Source of the DNA: Cannabis sativa
Lineage: Eukaryota; Streptophyta; Magnoliopsida; Rosales; Cannabaceae
Assembly (NCBI RefSeq): GCF_029168945.1
Contig: NC_083605.1
Location: forward strand, 39,321,280-39,385,279
DNA length: 64,000 bases
Reading direction: 5' to 3'
Shown here: in pieces, positions 21,501 to 35,639 of the stretch
Numbering within the stretch: position 1 is the first letter of the stretch
Layout: the number at the start of each line of letters is the position of its first letter
The notes under the pieces: generated by a model
What the model was told of the DNA's origin: nothing
Database searches by the model: none
What the model saw: the letters and a program-made list of their open reading frames with translations, nothing else
Position numbers and translations under genes: made by a program

Positions 21501-24089
21501 TTAGGACTGACCATCTGTCTGAGGATGGAATGCTGTACTGAATTTTAGCTTCGTACCCATTGCCCGTTGCAAACTTTGCCAAAATTTGGAGGTGAATTTC
21601 GGATCCCTGTCCGAAACTATGGACTTCGGTACCCCGTGAAGTCTCACTATCTCCCTGACATATAACTCTGCCAACTGATCCACTGAAAATGTCGTTCTAA
21701 CTGGCAGAAAATGAGCAGATTTCGTAAATCGGTCCACCACTACCCAGATGGAATCATGCAAACCCGTGGTCCTAGGTAACCCGACCACAAAATCCATAGT
21801 AATATCCTCCCATTTCCATTCTGGTAGGGTTAGAGGCTGCAACAACCCTGCTGGTCTCTGATGTTCAGCCTTGATCTGCTGACACGTGAGGCATCTCGAT
21901 ACGAATTCTACCAAATTCTTCTTCATACCGTTCCACCAGAAGTACGGTTTCAAGTCTTGGTACATCTTGGTGGTGCCGGGATGCAGAGAATACGGGGTAG
22001 AATGAGCCTCCTCAAAGATCTCGTTTCTCAAGTCCACACTGCTCGGGACACAAACCCTGGCTTTATACAAAAGCATCCCACTATCTGACACTGAAAAGTC
22101 TTTGGCCTGACCAGCCAATACCTCATCTCGGATCTTCACTAACTCCGGATCTGTCGTCTGAGCAACCTTTATTCTTTCTAACAGATCAGATTGCAGCGTT
22201 AAGTTGTGAAGCTGACCTACCACAAACTCAATGCTGGACCTAACCATATCCTCTGCTAGCTGAGGTGAGATCTGAACCATGCTAGCCACTTGCCCGGGAC
22301 CCTTTCTGCTCAGGGCATCGGCCACTACATTGGCTTTCCCGGGATGGTAAAGAATCTCACAATCATAGTCCTTCACTAATTCCAACCAACGCCTTTGTCT
22401 CATGTTCAAATCTTTCTGAGTAAAGAAATACTTGAGACTTTTATGGTCAGTATAGATCTCGCACTTCTCCCCATACAAGTAATGCCGCCAAATCTTTAGT
22501 GCAAAAACCACTGCGGCCAATTCTAAATCATGAGTCGGGTATCGCTGTTCATAATCCTTTAACTGACGGGAGGCGTAAGCGATAACCCGATCGGCTTGCA
22601 TCAATACGCACCCCAAACCCTGTTTGGATGCGTCACAATAGACCACGAACTTCTCCTTGTCCGAAGGCAAAGCTAGCACCGGAGCAGTAATCAACCTCTG
22701 TTTCAGCTCCTGAAAACTAGCTTCGCATTTATCTGACCAGATAAATCGCTGATTCTTCTTTGTAAGCTCGGTTAGGGGCATTGAAATTTTGGAGAACCCC
22801 TCCACGAACCTACGGTAGTACCCAGCTAATCCCAAGAAGCTTCTGATCTCTGTCACTGTCTTCGGTCTCGGCCAATCCCTGACGGATTCGATCTTTCCGG
22901 GATCCACCTTGATCCCATCTTTACTCACAATGTGCCCTAGGAAGGACACCTGAGACAACCAGAACTCACATTTCTTGAACTTGGCGTAGAGTCTATGTTC
23001 TCGAAGTCGTTGCAGTACCATCTGGAGGTGTAACTCATGCTCCTCTTCTGACTGAGAGTACACGAGGATGTCGTCGATAAACACAATCACACAGATATCG
23101 AGGAAATCCTTGAATACCCTATTCATCAGGTCCATGAATGCTGCAGGAGCATTGGTTAGTCCGAATGACATAACCAGGAACTCGTAGTGTCCATACCTAG
23201 TGCGGAAAGCCGTCTTTGGAATGTCCTCCTCTCGGATCCTCAACTGATGATAACCCGAACGGAGATCAATCTTAGAAAAGACCGTCTTCCCCTGAAGCTG
23301 ATCGAACAAGTCATCGATCCTAGGTAATGGATATTTATTCTTCACCGTCAGCTTGTTCAACTCTCTGTAGTCGATGCACATCCTCATAGAGCCATCTTTC
23401 TTCTTCACGAACAAAACCGGGGCTCCCCAAGGTGACACACTGGGCCGAATGAACCCTATGTCGAGCAACCCTTGGAGCTGAATCTTTAATTCCTTAAGTT
23501 CAGCTGGAGCCATCCTATACGGGGCTTTGGAAACCGGATCCACCCCTGGTGCCAAGTCAATCACGAAGTCAATCTCCCGCTGAGGTGGTAACCCTGGAAG
23601 TTCTTCGGGAAAAACGTCCAAAAATTCCCGAACCACTCTGATGTCCTCTGGCCGAATGGTGTCTGGCCGAGTGGTGTCCACCACCACGGCCAGAAACCCT
23701 AAGCACCCACCGTGCAATAATTCTCTCGCTGACATAGCCGAGATCACCGGGATCCGAGATCCCTGAACCGAACCCACAAATACGAACGGTTCTTCACTTT
23801 CCGGTTGGAAGACCACCATCTTCCTCTTACAGTCAATGCTCGCCGAATATTTAGATAGGAAATCCATTCCTAAAATAGTATCAAATTCGACTAAGCTCAT
23901 CTCTATCAGATCAGCGCTTAACTCTCTACCATCTATCCTGATCGGCATAGACCTAATCCACCTATTGGAGATAACCAATTCTCCGCCAGGTAACAGGGTT
24001 CCAAACCCTGATTCATATCTATCATAGGGTCTACCCAACTTACTAAAGACTCTGGCCGCCACATAAGAACGTGTAGCCCCGTAATCAAA
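21501..24089 (-). pseudogene. Gypsy pol: protease end, RT, RNase H, integrase N-part
   Basis: An open frame of more than 850 codons. Protease: [10 protein letters not shown] with active-site D codon at 24084-24086; the family has Ser or Thr where Tyr stands, so the D-S/T-G triad is altered. Reverse transcriptase: [20 protein letters not shown], the YHQLRI segment and the catalytic FIDDILVYS (about 23060-23085). RNase [15 protein letters not shown] and [11 protein letters not shown]. Integrase: [22 protein letters not shown] (zinc finger), then [10 protein letters not shown] and SDRDPKF with the first two catalytic Asp. The frame stops at TAA (21501-21503) directly after HPQTDGQS, exactly where family members have the third catalytic residue, Glu. 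The frame also runs upstream to 24356, but family homology there lies in another frame. Confidence 0.93.
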
Positions 24090-25397
24090 CGACCTTTGAA
24101 TAAAGCGAGTCGTTAATAAAAATCTGACCTGTAACAACTGATGGGCTGGCATCTGCATCAGCCTGCGTGATAGCGAATACCCTGGCTGGAGTGGGTATCG
24201 CTGGAGCTCTCGGTGCCTCTGGCCGGAGCTGGGGACATTCCCTCTTGAAGTGCCCGGGCATGCCACAATGAAAGCATCCCTGCCCCTTGCACTCACCCCG
24301 ATGATGCCTCTTGCAACTAGGGCACTCGGGATAGGAGAATCGGGTCTCATTACCACCAGGACGACTCCTCTGTTACGGTTCCCCCGAACCTCTTGTTCGA
24401 CTCCAGCCGCCGGAAGCAGATGGGTGCCCTCTTCCTCCGATCAATGGCCGAACCACTACTCCCCGCCGAAGCCCGATGCGGGGAGGGGTAGGAGCTCCGC
24501 CACCAACCGAGTACCGGGCCGAATCCGACATACACCCCACCGCGCCCTCGGCTCGCGGTGCTTTCTCCACCATCCGAGCATAGGTGGTGCCGTCGTCGAT
24601 GGTAATCATCGGGTCATGCCCGATCTTGGGATTCAACCCGTCCGGCATACTTCTCCTTCCCGCCGAAGTCGGTCGGCACAATTCCCGAGGCTAACCTCGC
24701 CAACCGGTCAAACTGAGTAGTATACTCAGTGACACTCATGTTCTCCCGCTGGGTCAGGTGAACGAACTCTTTCCTCTTGGCGCTTCTGACCGCCTCATTA
24801 TAGTATTTCGCGTTGAAGAGTTCTTGGAACCTCTCCCAAGTCATGGTGGTGACGTCGTGAATCTGAGACACCATGTCCCACCATACCAGGGCATCCTCCT
24901 GGAACTGGAATGTGGCGCACACCACTCTGTCATTACCGGTGACACCCATGAAGTTCAAGATTCTGGTGATCACCGTAAGCCACTGCTCGGCTTTCGATAC
25001 ATCCGGACCTCCCAGAATACCGAGGTGCTTGCTTCCGAACCGCTCATACAAAGGTTCCAATCTATGGGCCGCCACTACCATCTCGGCACAGGCAAGCGAG
25101 GCGAGGTGTGCCACCGGAACTATGCGGCACGGAACCGCAGAGCACCCCGCCGTCTCAACCTCCGAATCTCGAGGTCTTGTTCTTCGATCCGGCTTGCATC
25201 TCCGCAAACCGCAACTCCCACCCGGGCTCCCCGATCGGCCGGGAGCACGGGCAGCCCGTGGCGGGTTCTCATCACCCGGCCACGAGCCCCGCCTCGGGAC
25301 CTCTACCTCGCCCCCGGCGGTGGGGAAACTGAGCTCCCTGTCCCTGATTCGACCCTACGGAGTTGCCCTGACTCCTGGTAGTCCGCCTGGCGTCCAT
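24090..25397 (-). pseudogene. Gypsy gag and start of protease, frameshifted
   Basis: Gag homology moves through three frames. The likely start is ATG at 25395-25397 (MDARRTTRSQGNS), with a stop about 45 codons later. A second frame (25207 to about 24650) carries the capsid core: WLTVITRILNFMGV, ALVWWDMVSQ, TWERFQELFNAKYY and FVHLTQRENMSVTEYTTQFD. A third (about 24650-24373 and 24372-24095) carries GLNPKIGHDP, MVEKAPRAEGAVG, two zinc knuckles (24235-24324: [12 protein letters not shown] and [14 protein letters not shown]) and [19 protein letters not shown] last shift just before the protease Asp returns to the pol frame. The indels cluster in GC-rich sequence. Confidence 0.85.
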
Positions 25398-25665
25398 CTA
25401 GTTAGAACCGCCTGCGAAACCAAGAGTTGGCATATCAGGTCGTATTCAAGGCGAGCTTACTAATGCCGCTTAATTTGGAAATTAGAAATGAAACATGCGC
25501 CTATTCTACTATCAGGCTACTAACATGCTTCCTAACAGGCTTTTCTTTTTTCATAACTGAATAAAATAAACTACTAAAGCAATAAAGGCTTACTGAACCG
25601 TGAACAGAGCTAATCGCCGATGATGATTGTACATGTCGTGACGATCTTCGGAAGACAACACCGGC

Positions 25666-25678
25666 GGCTACGATACCA
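25666..25678 (-). promoter_or_regulatory. Gypsy primer-binding site
   Basis: Minus-strand TGGTATCGTAGCC lies three bases after the 5' LTR end and resembles the initiator-tRNA-Met site TGGTATCAGAGCC with two mismatches. Confidence 0.75.
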
Positions 25679-25681
25679 AAT

Positions 25682-27801
25682 TGTAACACCCTAACTATCT
25701 TAGGCGTATTACGTGATTTTTAAACGTACTGTGCAGCTCGTTGCTAATCAACGAGGTTTATGGAAAAACGTGATTAATTAAAATTTTGCTTTTTCATTAA
25801 ACTTATAAACCATTTTACAAAAAGTCTCGGGATCCCGATTTATAAAAATATTTACAAACGTTTTAACTGTTCAACTTTTACATCAAAATAAAGTCGTCTA
25901 ACGACAGTTACAAAAATCTCAGCCCTGCTGTCCCGAGGATCGTACGCTCCAGGCCTAACCGCCCCGACATGTACAATCTCATATGCTCGGTCACGGTCCA
26001 TCGGCCCCATGACCTTGCCTTTACCTACACATGAACGTAAACCGTGAGTCGACGGACTCGCAAGAAAAGCATAATAATATCATACATAAAACTGACTGCC
26101 GTGTCCAAGACGATACTGAGTCCCGCTACTGCCATGTCCAACATGGTACTGAGCACTACTGCCATGTCCAACATGGTACTGAGTTTTGAACGTTCAGGGG
26201 ACGGTACTATTGACAAGTATCCTCCTGATCGGTCGAACCGGTCATACTCCAGCCTGTACCGACGTGACAGGGTTGGGTGGTTCGAAGCCTAAATACATAT
26301 CTAATGTAATCTAACAGGCTTCCTACATGCACGCTAAACATGTAATCTACATATGCATACTGTTATACTAATCTTACCACGGATTCCGATTTCAGTGTGC
26401 TTGGTCAACTCGACCGGAACCGAAGCCGAATTGACATCGGCTCCTAAACCATAAAAATCACAACGCTATAAGTGATACGCTAAATCACTTCCCGGGGACT
26501 AAAACTCGAAACTAAAAGTTTCCCTATCGATAAAAAGCATGGCAATACCCCTAAAAACCCAAAAACGAGGAAAACTAGGGTTCTGAAAAATCCCCCAACC
26601 GGCAGACCGGTTGCCCAACCGAATCGGTTCTGGAAATTGAACCCCCATCCGGAATTCCGGATGCTCAACCGGAATTCCGGTTCCTCGCAGGCAGCAACCA
26701 AAAATTCCATAACTTGACCAATTCGACCCCAATTGGTCCCAAACTTTCCAGACCTGCTCTATATGTCCCAAAGAACATTTCTAAAGCATCAAACCTACCC
26801 AGAAACCACATACACAAAAATCACCATTGGAGCTCAAGCTTTGAGTTCCAAACTCAAGCTTGAGCAAATCCAACTAAACAAGCAATCCACTAGCTTAATT
26901 CACCTTAAACTAGCATAATATTACCTCAGAAAACATTTAGAAACAACAACAACATCACAGAACAGAATCACAACATTTTCCTTCCAAAATTCATACTTTT
27001 GCAAAGAAAACTCAAGGCTTTAACAATCTAACCTACATGCTTCTAACATAGCTTAACTCATTTCAAATTAACATGCTTACACCACAGAAATCAACCACAG
27101 AATCACAGCAACAACATTATATCCAAAACATGCATGCATTTAATCAAATTTACTTAAAACTCAAGAAAACACAAGAGGAAGTTCTAAGAGATCACACCTT
27201 GATTTGATTACACAAAGATGAGATGAAAATCACAAGAATTGGGGGAGAAAAATCCCTGCCCTAGCAGCCAACACCAAGCCGAAAAGAGGGAGGAAGAGAG
27301 AGCTTTGAGTGTTTTGTAATTTCTTTTAAAAATTTGACTAAGTGTTCAAGTGAAAGAGAAATTGGATTTTAAAGCATATAACACTTCATTTCAGCCACAA
27401 TTATTATTTAAAAATAAACATTTAATCCATTTATTAAATCATATAAGACAAAACACTAATGGGGCAAAAAGACCATTTTGCCCCTTCACCATAAAATCAT
27501 AAAAATCATACTAAAGGGGTATTTTTGGGACATTCTAAATTCCCGGCCATTCCCGACATTCCCAATGTCTAAAACCCGTCCCCAAAATACTAACATACTA
27601 AGTTGTGATTTCTACTGAGCCAAACGCCGCGTTCTAAAATACCGGACACCGGAAATGCGAAATATAAAAGCTACTGATAACATACTCATGCATATCTGAA
27701 TTCCATAAATATCCATAATAAATTATTTAAATGGCTATAAATAATTTCATGATTAAACATAAACAACTGCTAATTTCCAAATTAACTAAGCGGGCTTTAC
27801 A
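25682..27801 (-). repeat. Gypsy 5' LTR (right copy)
   Basis: 2120 bp. Compared with the left LTR it lacks about 120 bp because only one GC-rich module remains (26224-26270), consistent with deletion between the tandem modules. It also has small changes in GC-rich stretches (26380-26440, 26615-26645), where one CCGGAATTCCGG palindrome is shortened to CCGAATCGG. Confidence 0.95.
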
Positions 27802-29296
27802 GTAATATTTATTCAAGTCAATATTTCCTAGTTGATCCTAGATCAAACGTTCTTAATCCTGTTATGATTAAGCTTAATCTTGAAACGCTATTCGTGTTCT
27901 TTGATTTGTTAGTTAAGCATACTTTTAAGTCAGGGTGATACGTACATTTTGGGAACACAGTAGTGCAATTGAGTGGGAGCGCTAGCATAAACATGGAATC
28001 TACAGCTTCTATCTGGCGAATAGTAAGCAAAGGATGATCTCCTTCGAGCATGACCAAACAAACATAAATGGTGGAGTACTCATTTCACATAAGCTGAAAT
28101 ATCATTTATACGGGGTCAAGTGTATTAAGGATAAAATACATTGTAGGGTGTAACGGTAATCTAATCCGTTTACAGTGTAGATCATTCATATAGAGGATCA
28201 TTGATCAAATTCGGATTATAACAATGGATAACTAATGATGTGTCTATATGGTGGAACATATAGAGCATTCTGTATACTGAGAGTGCAATTCTAAGTTTTA
28301 TGCGTGGATTCAACGAAGAATTAATAAGTCAGTGAATTTAGGTTATAAATTCTTGATCTGCTTATTGGAAGCTCGGTTATATAGACCCATGGTCCCCCCC
28401 ACTAGTTGAAATAATATTGCTTGTAAGACTCATATAATTGGTTTTGATTAATCAATTATAATTCTCAATTTAGACTATGTCTATTTGTGAATTTTTCACT
28501 AAGTAAGGGTGAAATTGTAAAGAAAGAGTTAATAGGGGCATATTTGTTAATTATGATACTTCGTATAGTTCAATTAATAAATATGATAAATGACAATATT
28601 ATTTAATAATTATTTATAGTTATTAAATAGTTAGAATTGGAATTTAAATGGTTGAATTAGAAAATTGGCGTTTTTGAGAAAATCACATGCAGAAAAGATA
28701 AAACTGCAAGATTGCAAAAAGTAAGGCCCAAATCCACTAGTATAGGGCCAACCACTTTTATAGGAATTTACCTCTGATATTTTCATTATTTTAATGCCAA
28801 ATAATTCAAACCTAACCCTAGTGGAATGCTATAAATATATAGTGAAGGCTTCAGGAAAATTACACTTAAATTTTCTATTTTTCCTTCAGAGAAAAACCTG
28901 AGCCTTCTCTCTCCCTATCTTTGGCCGAGCCCACTCTCTCTCTCTTCCTCATTGAGATTTCGAAATACTTATTGTATGAGTAGTGCCCACACACAGCAAG
29001 TGATACCTCAACCATAGTGAGGAAGATCGTGAAGAAAGACTTTCAGCAAGAAGGAGTTTCAACATCAAAGATTCAGAGAAAGAGATCCAGGTTCAGATAT
29101 TGATAATGCTCTGCTACAGAAAGGAATCAAGGGCTAGATATCTGAACGGAAGGAGTCATAATATTCCGCTGCACCCAATGTAAGGTCTCCTAAACTTTAT
29201 ATGTGTTTATTTCATCGTTTTAGAAAGTTCATATTTAGGGTGTTAATAAACATACTTGTGAGAAGATCTAAGATCCTGGTAAAATAATTTCCAACA
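27802..29296 (+). repeat. Copia-2 5' LTR, right piece
   Basis: Starts with the second GTAAT and runs to CCAACA at 29296; TATA box at 28830. Followed by the primer site TGGCCTCAGAGCC (29299-29311), which resembles the tRNA-iMet site. Confidence 0.9.
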
Positions 29297-32200
29297 ACTG
29301 GCCTCAGAGCCATGGTAATTGATTTACTTGCAAGAAATTTGGACTTTAAAACGATTGTTTGTTTGTTTTTTGGATGGTATCATGTTGTATTGAGTCTTAT
29401 TTGATGATTGATTGGTGTTTGTGAATTATCGTTAAAAATAATTGAATATCTGTTTCTGGAATTATTTTTATTGCATAGTATAGAAAAAATTAAGCAAGTT
29501 ACTTTGTTATAGAACTCAATTTCGATTTAATTTGAATTAGTTATGATTTTTTGAAGATTCGAAAAAATCAGACTTGTGCTGAAATTTTCCCGCGATCGCG
29601 AAAACTGTCCGTACAGCTCGCAATTTTTTTCGTTTTTCTTCGATTTTTCATGCTTTTTCATGGAATTAACTTCTGATTTTTTGTGTAGTTCTATATTTAT
29701 ACTATTACTATTCCTAATTCAATTCTAATTATCATTGTGAATTAATTTAATATTTTTTAAATTTAATTCAAGATATTAGTGTAATTTGAATTTAAAAATA
29801 GTTAGTATCTATCTTATTTGCTTAATAATCTATCTTATTTTTAAATTTGATTATATCTTATCTTATTTTTAAATTTAATGTCAGATTTTAAATATTTTAA
29901 ATTAATTTTTTTTTAAAATAATTTGACCTTATTTAAATTTAAAATAAGATAACTATAATCATGTAATTTTAAAAAGATGTAAGATATTTTGCTAACTTTT
30001 AAATTTTGTTATTTTATTTATTTAAATTACATTTAAATCTGAAAAAGATACTCATTTATCTTTTTTAATTTTTTATTTTATTGTTTATTTATAAAATAAC
30101 ATTTAAATTTTAAAAGTAGTTAGCAAATTTTGAAATGATATTTAGGTTGGTTGAAACCTAATTTTTCAAAATTGTAGGTTTAATTTTAAATTTAAATTTT
30201 TTTTTAAAATTTCGAATTTTTCAAATTTTTTTAAATTTTCGAAAATTATTTTTTATTTAATTATTTAATTTCGAAATTAATTATTTAATTTAAAATTAAA
30301 TAAATCCTACATCCAACTATCTAGCTAACCTTGTTGCACGAGTATGTGTTTTAGCTTGTGTGTAAGTTTTGAAAACCTATTATTACTTGATTGCAAATAG
30401 CCATGGTTACTTTTTGCCAGATCTAATGATCTGATGGCTCCCTTGGTCAAGTTAATAATTTGTAACAGGTAAATTCACAATCTTCTTTCATCTGTGTATG
30501 ACCTAGCAACATGATAGAACCCATCCAAAGTTTGTCTGTGTGAGCCTATGTGTTTAATTTTATTATAGATGCATATAGGTTGTTGTTGCTAAAATAAATT
30601 ATGATAGTTCTTGATAGAATTTATTTAGGCCCATTTAGTTTTTGGGCCTATTCAATTAATAACAGCTGTTCATTTTAAGGTTAAATTCCTCTCTTTTGGG
30701 CCTTGTGTGAGAGTTGGGAGCCATAGAAGTGGGTACGACATACTGAACCCAGCACCCCCTCACATGAACCACCCCAATTGTGAAGGCCCATTTGCCTAAT
30801 TTGAACAACTATACTAGGTTAATTAAACTAGCTTAACCTAATAAAATTAATTAGCAACATAATTAATTTCATTTATTTTGAAATTAATTTAAGAAAAATA
30901 TAGTTTAAAGAATTTTTATTCTAAGCTAAACTATATGTATTTTCTTGTATTTAATTAAATATAGAATTATAACCATCTAGATTCTTTCTGAAGCTTAATT
31001 TAATTTTTTCATTAAATCTTCCTATTTAAGTTGATATTTAGTTATCTAGAACTAATCAACTTAAATCTGAATATCTTTTGAATTTCAAATTTCAAAATTA
31101 AGTTGAGGAATTTTAGGCATTGGTTATTAAGATTCTTTAGATATTTTTTTAAGTTAATGTATTTTCGAATATTAACTTAAAATGGAATATTTTAGATATT
31201 TTTTAAGTTAATATCTTTTCGAATATTAACTTAAAATAGAATATTTTCAAATTAAGTGGTTACAACTTAATTTTTGATATTTAATTAAATTTAAATTTGA
31301 ATATATTTAAGTTCTAGATTTTTTTTTTCTAATACAACTTAAATTAGATATTTTTTCAAATTTTGTGGAGAAGATACTTAGTTCAATAAAATATTTTCTA
31401 GATAGTTATTTCTAGACTACTTATTATTTCTAATATTAAATAGGAAAATGTTATACATTGTGAAATTATATTTTTTCTAGTATTAAATTAGAGATTAATA
31501 ATTAAGCCTTCTCTACACTTAATTATTTATTTCTTGAATTTAATACATTTAATTAATTTGAAAATTAAATATCTAAGTTGATTTTCATCATCATACTTAA
31601 ATATTTCTTTTTCATGACACTTAATTAAATAGAAAATTATTTTTAGTTGAAATTTATTTTTTCAACTAAATTTAAATAATTTTCAAAATATATATTTTTT
31701 TTATTTTATTAACCAAATTTCGAAATTACATTTCTTAAATGCTGGAATTTCGAATTTTATTTGAACAATTGATTAGAGTTGTAAATTATTTATTTTAATT
31801 TTGGACCAACTTAAATCAATGATTTTTTCATTTATTTATTAAATTAAAATAAATGAAGTAAAATATATTTTATTAGAAACTTAATTAATTAGTCAAAGGA
31901 AAATCTAGATAGTTGGTATTTTTGCTTGAAGTATTTTTCTAGTGTATTTAATTAAATAGAAAATTAATATTTAAGTTGATTTTCATCATCATACTTAAAT
32001 ATTTGAAATTTTTCTTATATATATTTAATTAAATAGGAAAATTATATTTTTTGTTGTAAATTAATTTTATTAATTAATTGTGGGCCAACATTAAATTAGA
32101 ATAATTTTTCCAGTATTTATTTTTTATTTTAATATGCAATTTCGAAAATTGTATTCTTAAATACTTTAATTTTTCGAAATGCAATATATATTTATAGAAA

Positions 32201-35200
32201 ATTAAATTTGAGTTGTAAATTAATTTAAATTAATTCTGTAACAACTTAAATTGAATATTTTTCTAAATATTTATTGGAAATTATTACTAAGATGGAAATA
32301 ATTCATATTATTTTCATATCCATCTAAGTAAAATTTATAATATTAAATTAAAATTTATATTTAGAATTTTTCATTCTAAATTGGAAATTTTAATTAAATA
32401 AATATATATTTAAAATAAATAGATTAAATAAAGAGAATCAAAGAAAATACAACTCACTTTAAATAATGAGCTTTATTATTATTAAGATATTCGATCTCCA
32501 TTGTTGGTCTTACAAAAGTTAAATGTTTTCAATATAACCTCGAGACGCTAGACTTCGTCCCCCTATGGATGGTTATTCGTTGAACGCATTTAACACCGTA
32601 AGATCTCATTTGATAAGTGTTTTGTAAGTTTTCGTCTCTATTAGACTCTTCCCTACGATGACTACTTAGAGATAAACTTATGAAACATGAAACAATGGTG
32701 GAAGCTCATAAAATTAGAATAACCTTGACTCTCGCCTACCGGGACAACGTTGGATTCTTATTTTGATCGAATAAAAGGTTGCTAGAATGGTTTCTATTTT
32801 AGATGAGCTGACAACTCTATTCAATGAATGATACTTTGACTCTCGCCTACCGGGACACTGTATCAGTTTGTTGAAAACCTTGGAAATTATTTAGGATTGT
32901 ATGTTTTAGTATTTTCACTGGTCATTCCTACTTGCTATATGTTTAATAATTTCTGAATTGTGTATGAATTTATATTGAACCATGTTATTTTCTGTTATTA
33001 AATTGTAGTTTAATTTTGAATCTTCATTGTTCGTCTAACATGTTTGTTTTTCTAATGAGATAAATCCCTAATGGATTTTCACCATTAGACATACATAATA
33101 GTGTAAGATCTCAAAAGATAAATATTGTATGTGCAACATCTAGCTGTTCATCAATTGATGACACCTTAGACTAGTATTTTTACAATATGAAACAAGAAGA
33201 TTACATAAATAAGATTACTTTGTCTTTCGCTAATCGAAGCATCGTTGGATTCTTATTTATAAACGAAATTATCCTAATTCCTCTTAGCTTATTCATTTCG
33301 AATTAGCTCAATAACATATCATTGGATGAATGGTCTATATATCATATCATGTCATTCTATATTTTCTCTTAAGAAATTCAATGACGCATATGATTATAAT
33401 CCCGAAATTCTATTCCCAATTGATATAAAACCTCAATCTTAGAAATATCCTACTTTATGGGCAAATTTGACTTAGAGTTAAATTAATAGTGGTGGTCCAA
33501 GATAGAATTACTCATTATATTTGGTTGAGTTTAAGTCTTTGACTTTAATTTTAGAATCCAAACAGAAATTTTCTTATATTTCTATTTCCAGGAAGCAATA
33601 CAGTTACACTTTCCAAGTGTTCAATATCCATCTTCTATTAATGGATTCAAACTGTATGGAATATGAGTTTGGTATTCTGTGACCAGGATCCACTTGCACT
33701 ATTCTAAGAATTCTTTGATGTAAGTAAACCTAAGTCATCAAAACACACTACCACATTTTTTTTTAATCTATGGCATTTGTATCTTGTTCATAGTGGATTT
33801 GACAAGATCAATCTCTACAAAGAGTTAATATGCCTATATCCACTAAAAGTAGTTCATCTCATTCGCAGATGGATGTACATTCAAAGGTGGATATGATTTT
33901 TTCGTTGTATTCTTAAAATGATAACTCTAGATTATACCTTATGCAAAGAAATTTGAAATGTTTGAAAAATTTCAATAATTTCTAGCGATGGTTAAAACCA
34001 TTAAGGTAAGTGGTTAAAGATCTTGCGAACTGATAGGGGTGGAGAAATAGTTAGTAGATATGCAGTTCAAAGATCATTAAATTGATTTTTGAATTATATC
34101 CAAACTTACCTCCCCAGAAATTTCGAGTTGCATGTTGATGACTAGTTACAAGTCGTTGCCTAATTCCTTCTATGGTAATACAATTTCAGAATGATGTAAT
34201 GGTTGTATACTTAATGTAAATCATTACTAGATTCATGGATGACCTAATCAAAACCTTAAGAAAAGCTAGAACTATTAACCATGGTTTGTTAGCTATTCTA
34301 AGTGATTAGGGGTGGACCATCCCATAGTCAATAGATAAGAAAGTGTTTGTTCAAACAAATACTACTTTTCTAAGATAATGACTAAGTCTAAAATAAAGTT
34401 GCAAATAAAGGAGATATTTATTTCTTGATTCCAAAAGTGTTCTATCATCTTATTTGACATATGATGATCCCACTGACTATGTTTTCTTGTCACAATCGAA
34501 GAGATCAATACCATTTAGTTTTCTTAGACATAATTCACGGTACCTTGTCGTAGTGGAAGAGTTTCTAGGAACTCACCTTCTTATGACTTGGGAGACACTA
34601 GTGATTAAAATCCATTGTGAGTTTAAACAAGTAATGGATTGTCAAGATAAGAAACTAAGAAGAAAAGCCAATAGAACTATGGTTTAATCCATTCACATGG
34701 AATAACCTAAAGTTTTCTATTACAAGGACATAAAAGGAAATTTTAGTTAACAAGTCTATTCTATGGACTTAACAAACTTCCTGTTCCTAGTATTATAGGT
34801 TTGAGTTTATCTAAACCTATGGCTTATGGTATACCTGGTAATTACTTACTCTAATGCAAGCAACTTACTTTAGTAAGATGCTAAAGCATTTTCTTTCAAA
34901 TGGCAATCTATAGAAGCTTCACAACTTCTTAGGCATAGATTTTATTTATCTAAGGAAAAGTCTCAACTATTCCAGAAAAGATAAAGCCATGAAAGAATTT
35001 CTTAAACCAACAGTGAGAGGTCTTAGATATGCTTTTGTATGCCTTAGACCAGACACCTGCTGTTGAGTGGGAGTAATGAGTACGTATCAGATTAATCCAA
35101 AAGAGGAACTATATGTTAGTCTATAAGGGTGTGTTTAAAACTCTTAGACTACACCACATCACATTTCAAAATTTGCCTTTGTGCTAGAAAATTTTTCTGA

Positions 35201-35639
35201 TAAGATGGTGGTCACTCTGGGGGTGGAATAGTGATTTTGGAGAAGTGTAAAAACCTATCTGAAGTCTCTAGGTCTACCAGAAAGGGACTGAATGTTAAAG
35301 TTGTAGGAAAGGTACTTATTCAGTCTAAGGAAAGTTCTATACATTTTTGGCACCATTCCAAATTGCCTTAACTACTAGTGTTACTTCCTGAATAACCAAG
35401 TAGTAGTTGCCAAAGATATAGAATCCAGTATCCCAAGAGAGTAGACATATAGAGAGGAATTTCACATTATCAATGATTTTATGATTAAGGAAGAGTAACG
35501 GTGGAGAAAAGGTTGTGGTTAATTCAACCTTTCAGATCCTATTACGAGGAGTTTACTACTACTACACTTGATTTGTATATCAAGGTGTTGAGATTATTTG
35601 AAATGCACATTTTGTTTTATATTAGTGCAAGTGGGAGTT
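29297..35639 (+). mobile_element. Copia-2 interior, non-autonomous
   Basis: 29299-29311 primer-binding site. 29580-29630 is a GC-rich patch in the leader. 29700-32450 is AT-rich sequence with no gag, including a conserved non-coding block (30300-30800). 32480-33260 is the duplicated CATTGTTGGT / GACTCTCGC module. 33770-34135 is a pre-integrase/integrase relic. 34454-34687 is a 77-codon linker-like open stretch. 35010-35530 is an RT/RNase H relic with TGA at 35064-35066. The polypurine tract AAGTGGGAGTT is at 35629-35639. No open frame longer than about 80 codons remains. Confidence 0.8.

Larger units (their letters stand above)
18476..27801 (-). mobile_element. Full-length Ty3/gypsy element, Tekay/Del chromovirus type
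   Basis: 9326 bp flanked by perfect GTAAT duplications (18471-18475, 27802-27806). LTRs at 18476-20719 and 25682-27801; genes read on the minus strand, so the 5' LTR is on the right. Gene order is gag, protease, RT, RNase H, integrase, chromodomain-like tail, as in Tekay/Del. Primer-binding site and polypurine tract are both present. Outside a few indel-rich stretches the LTRs are nearly identical, so the insertion is young relative to its surroundings. Broken gag and an in-frame stop in integrase make it non-autonomous now. Confidence 0.95.

Noticed and set aside
24758..25463. Plus-strand ORFs over the gypsy gag region
   Set aside because: They are antisense shadows of GC-rich gag sequence, whose minus-strand reading gives recognisable capsid and zinc-knuckle motifs.
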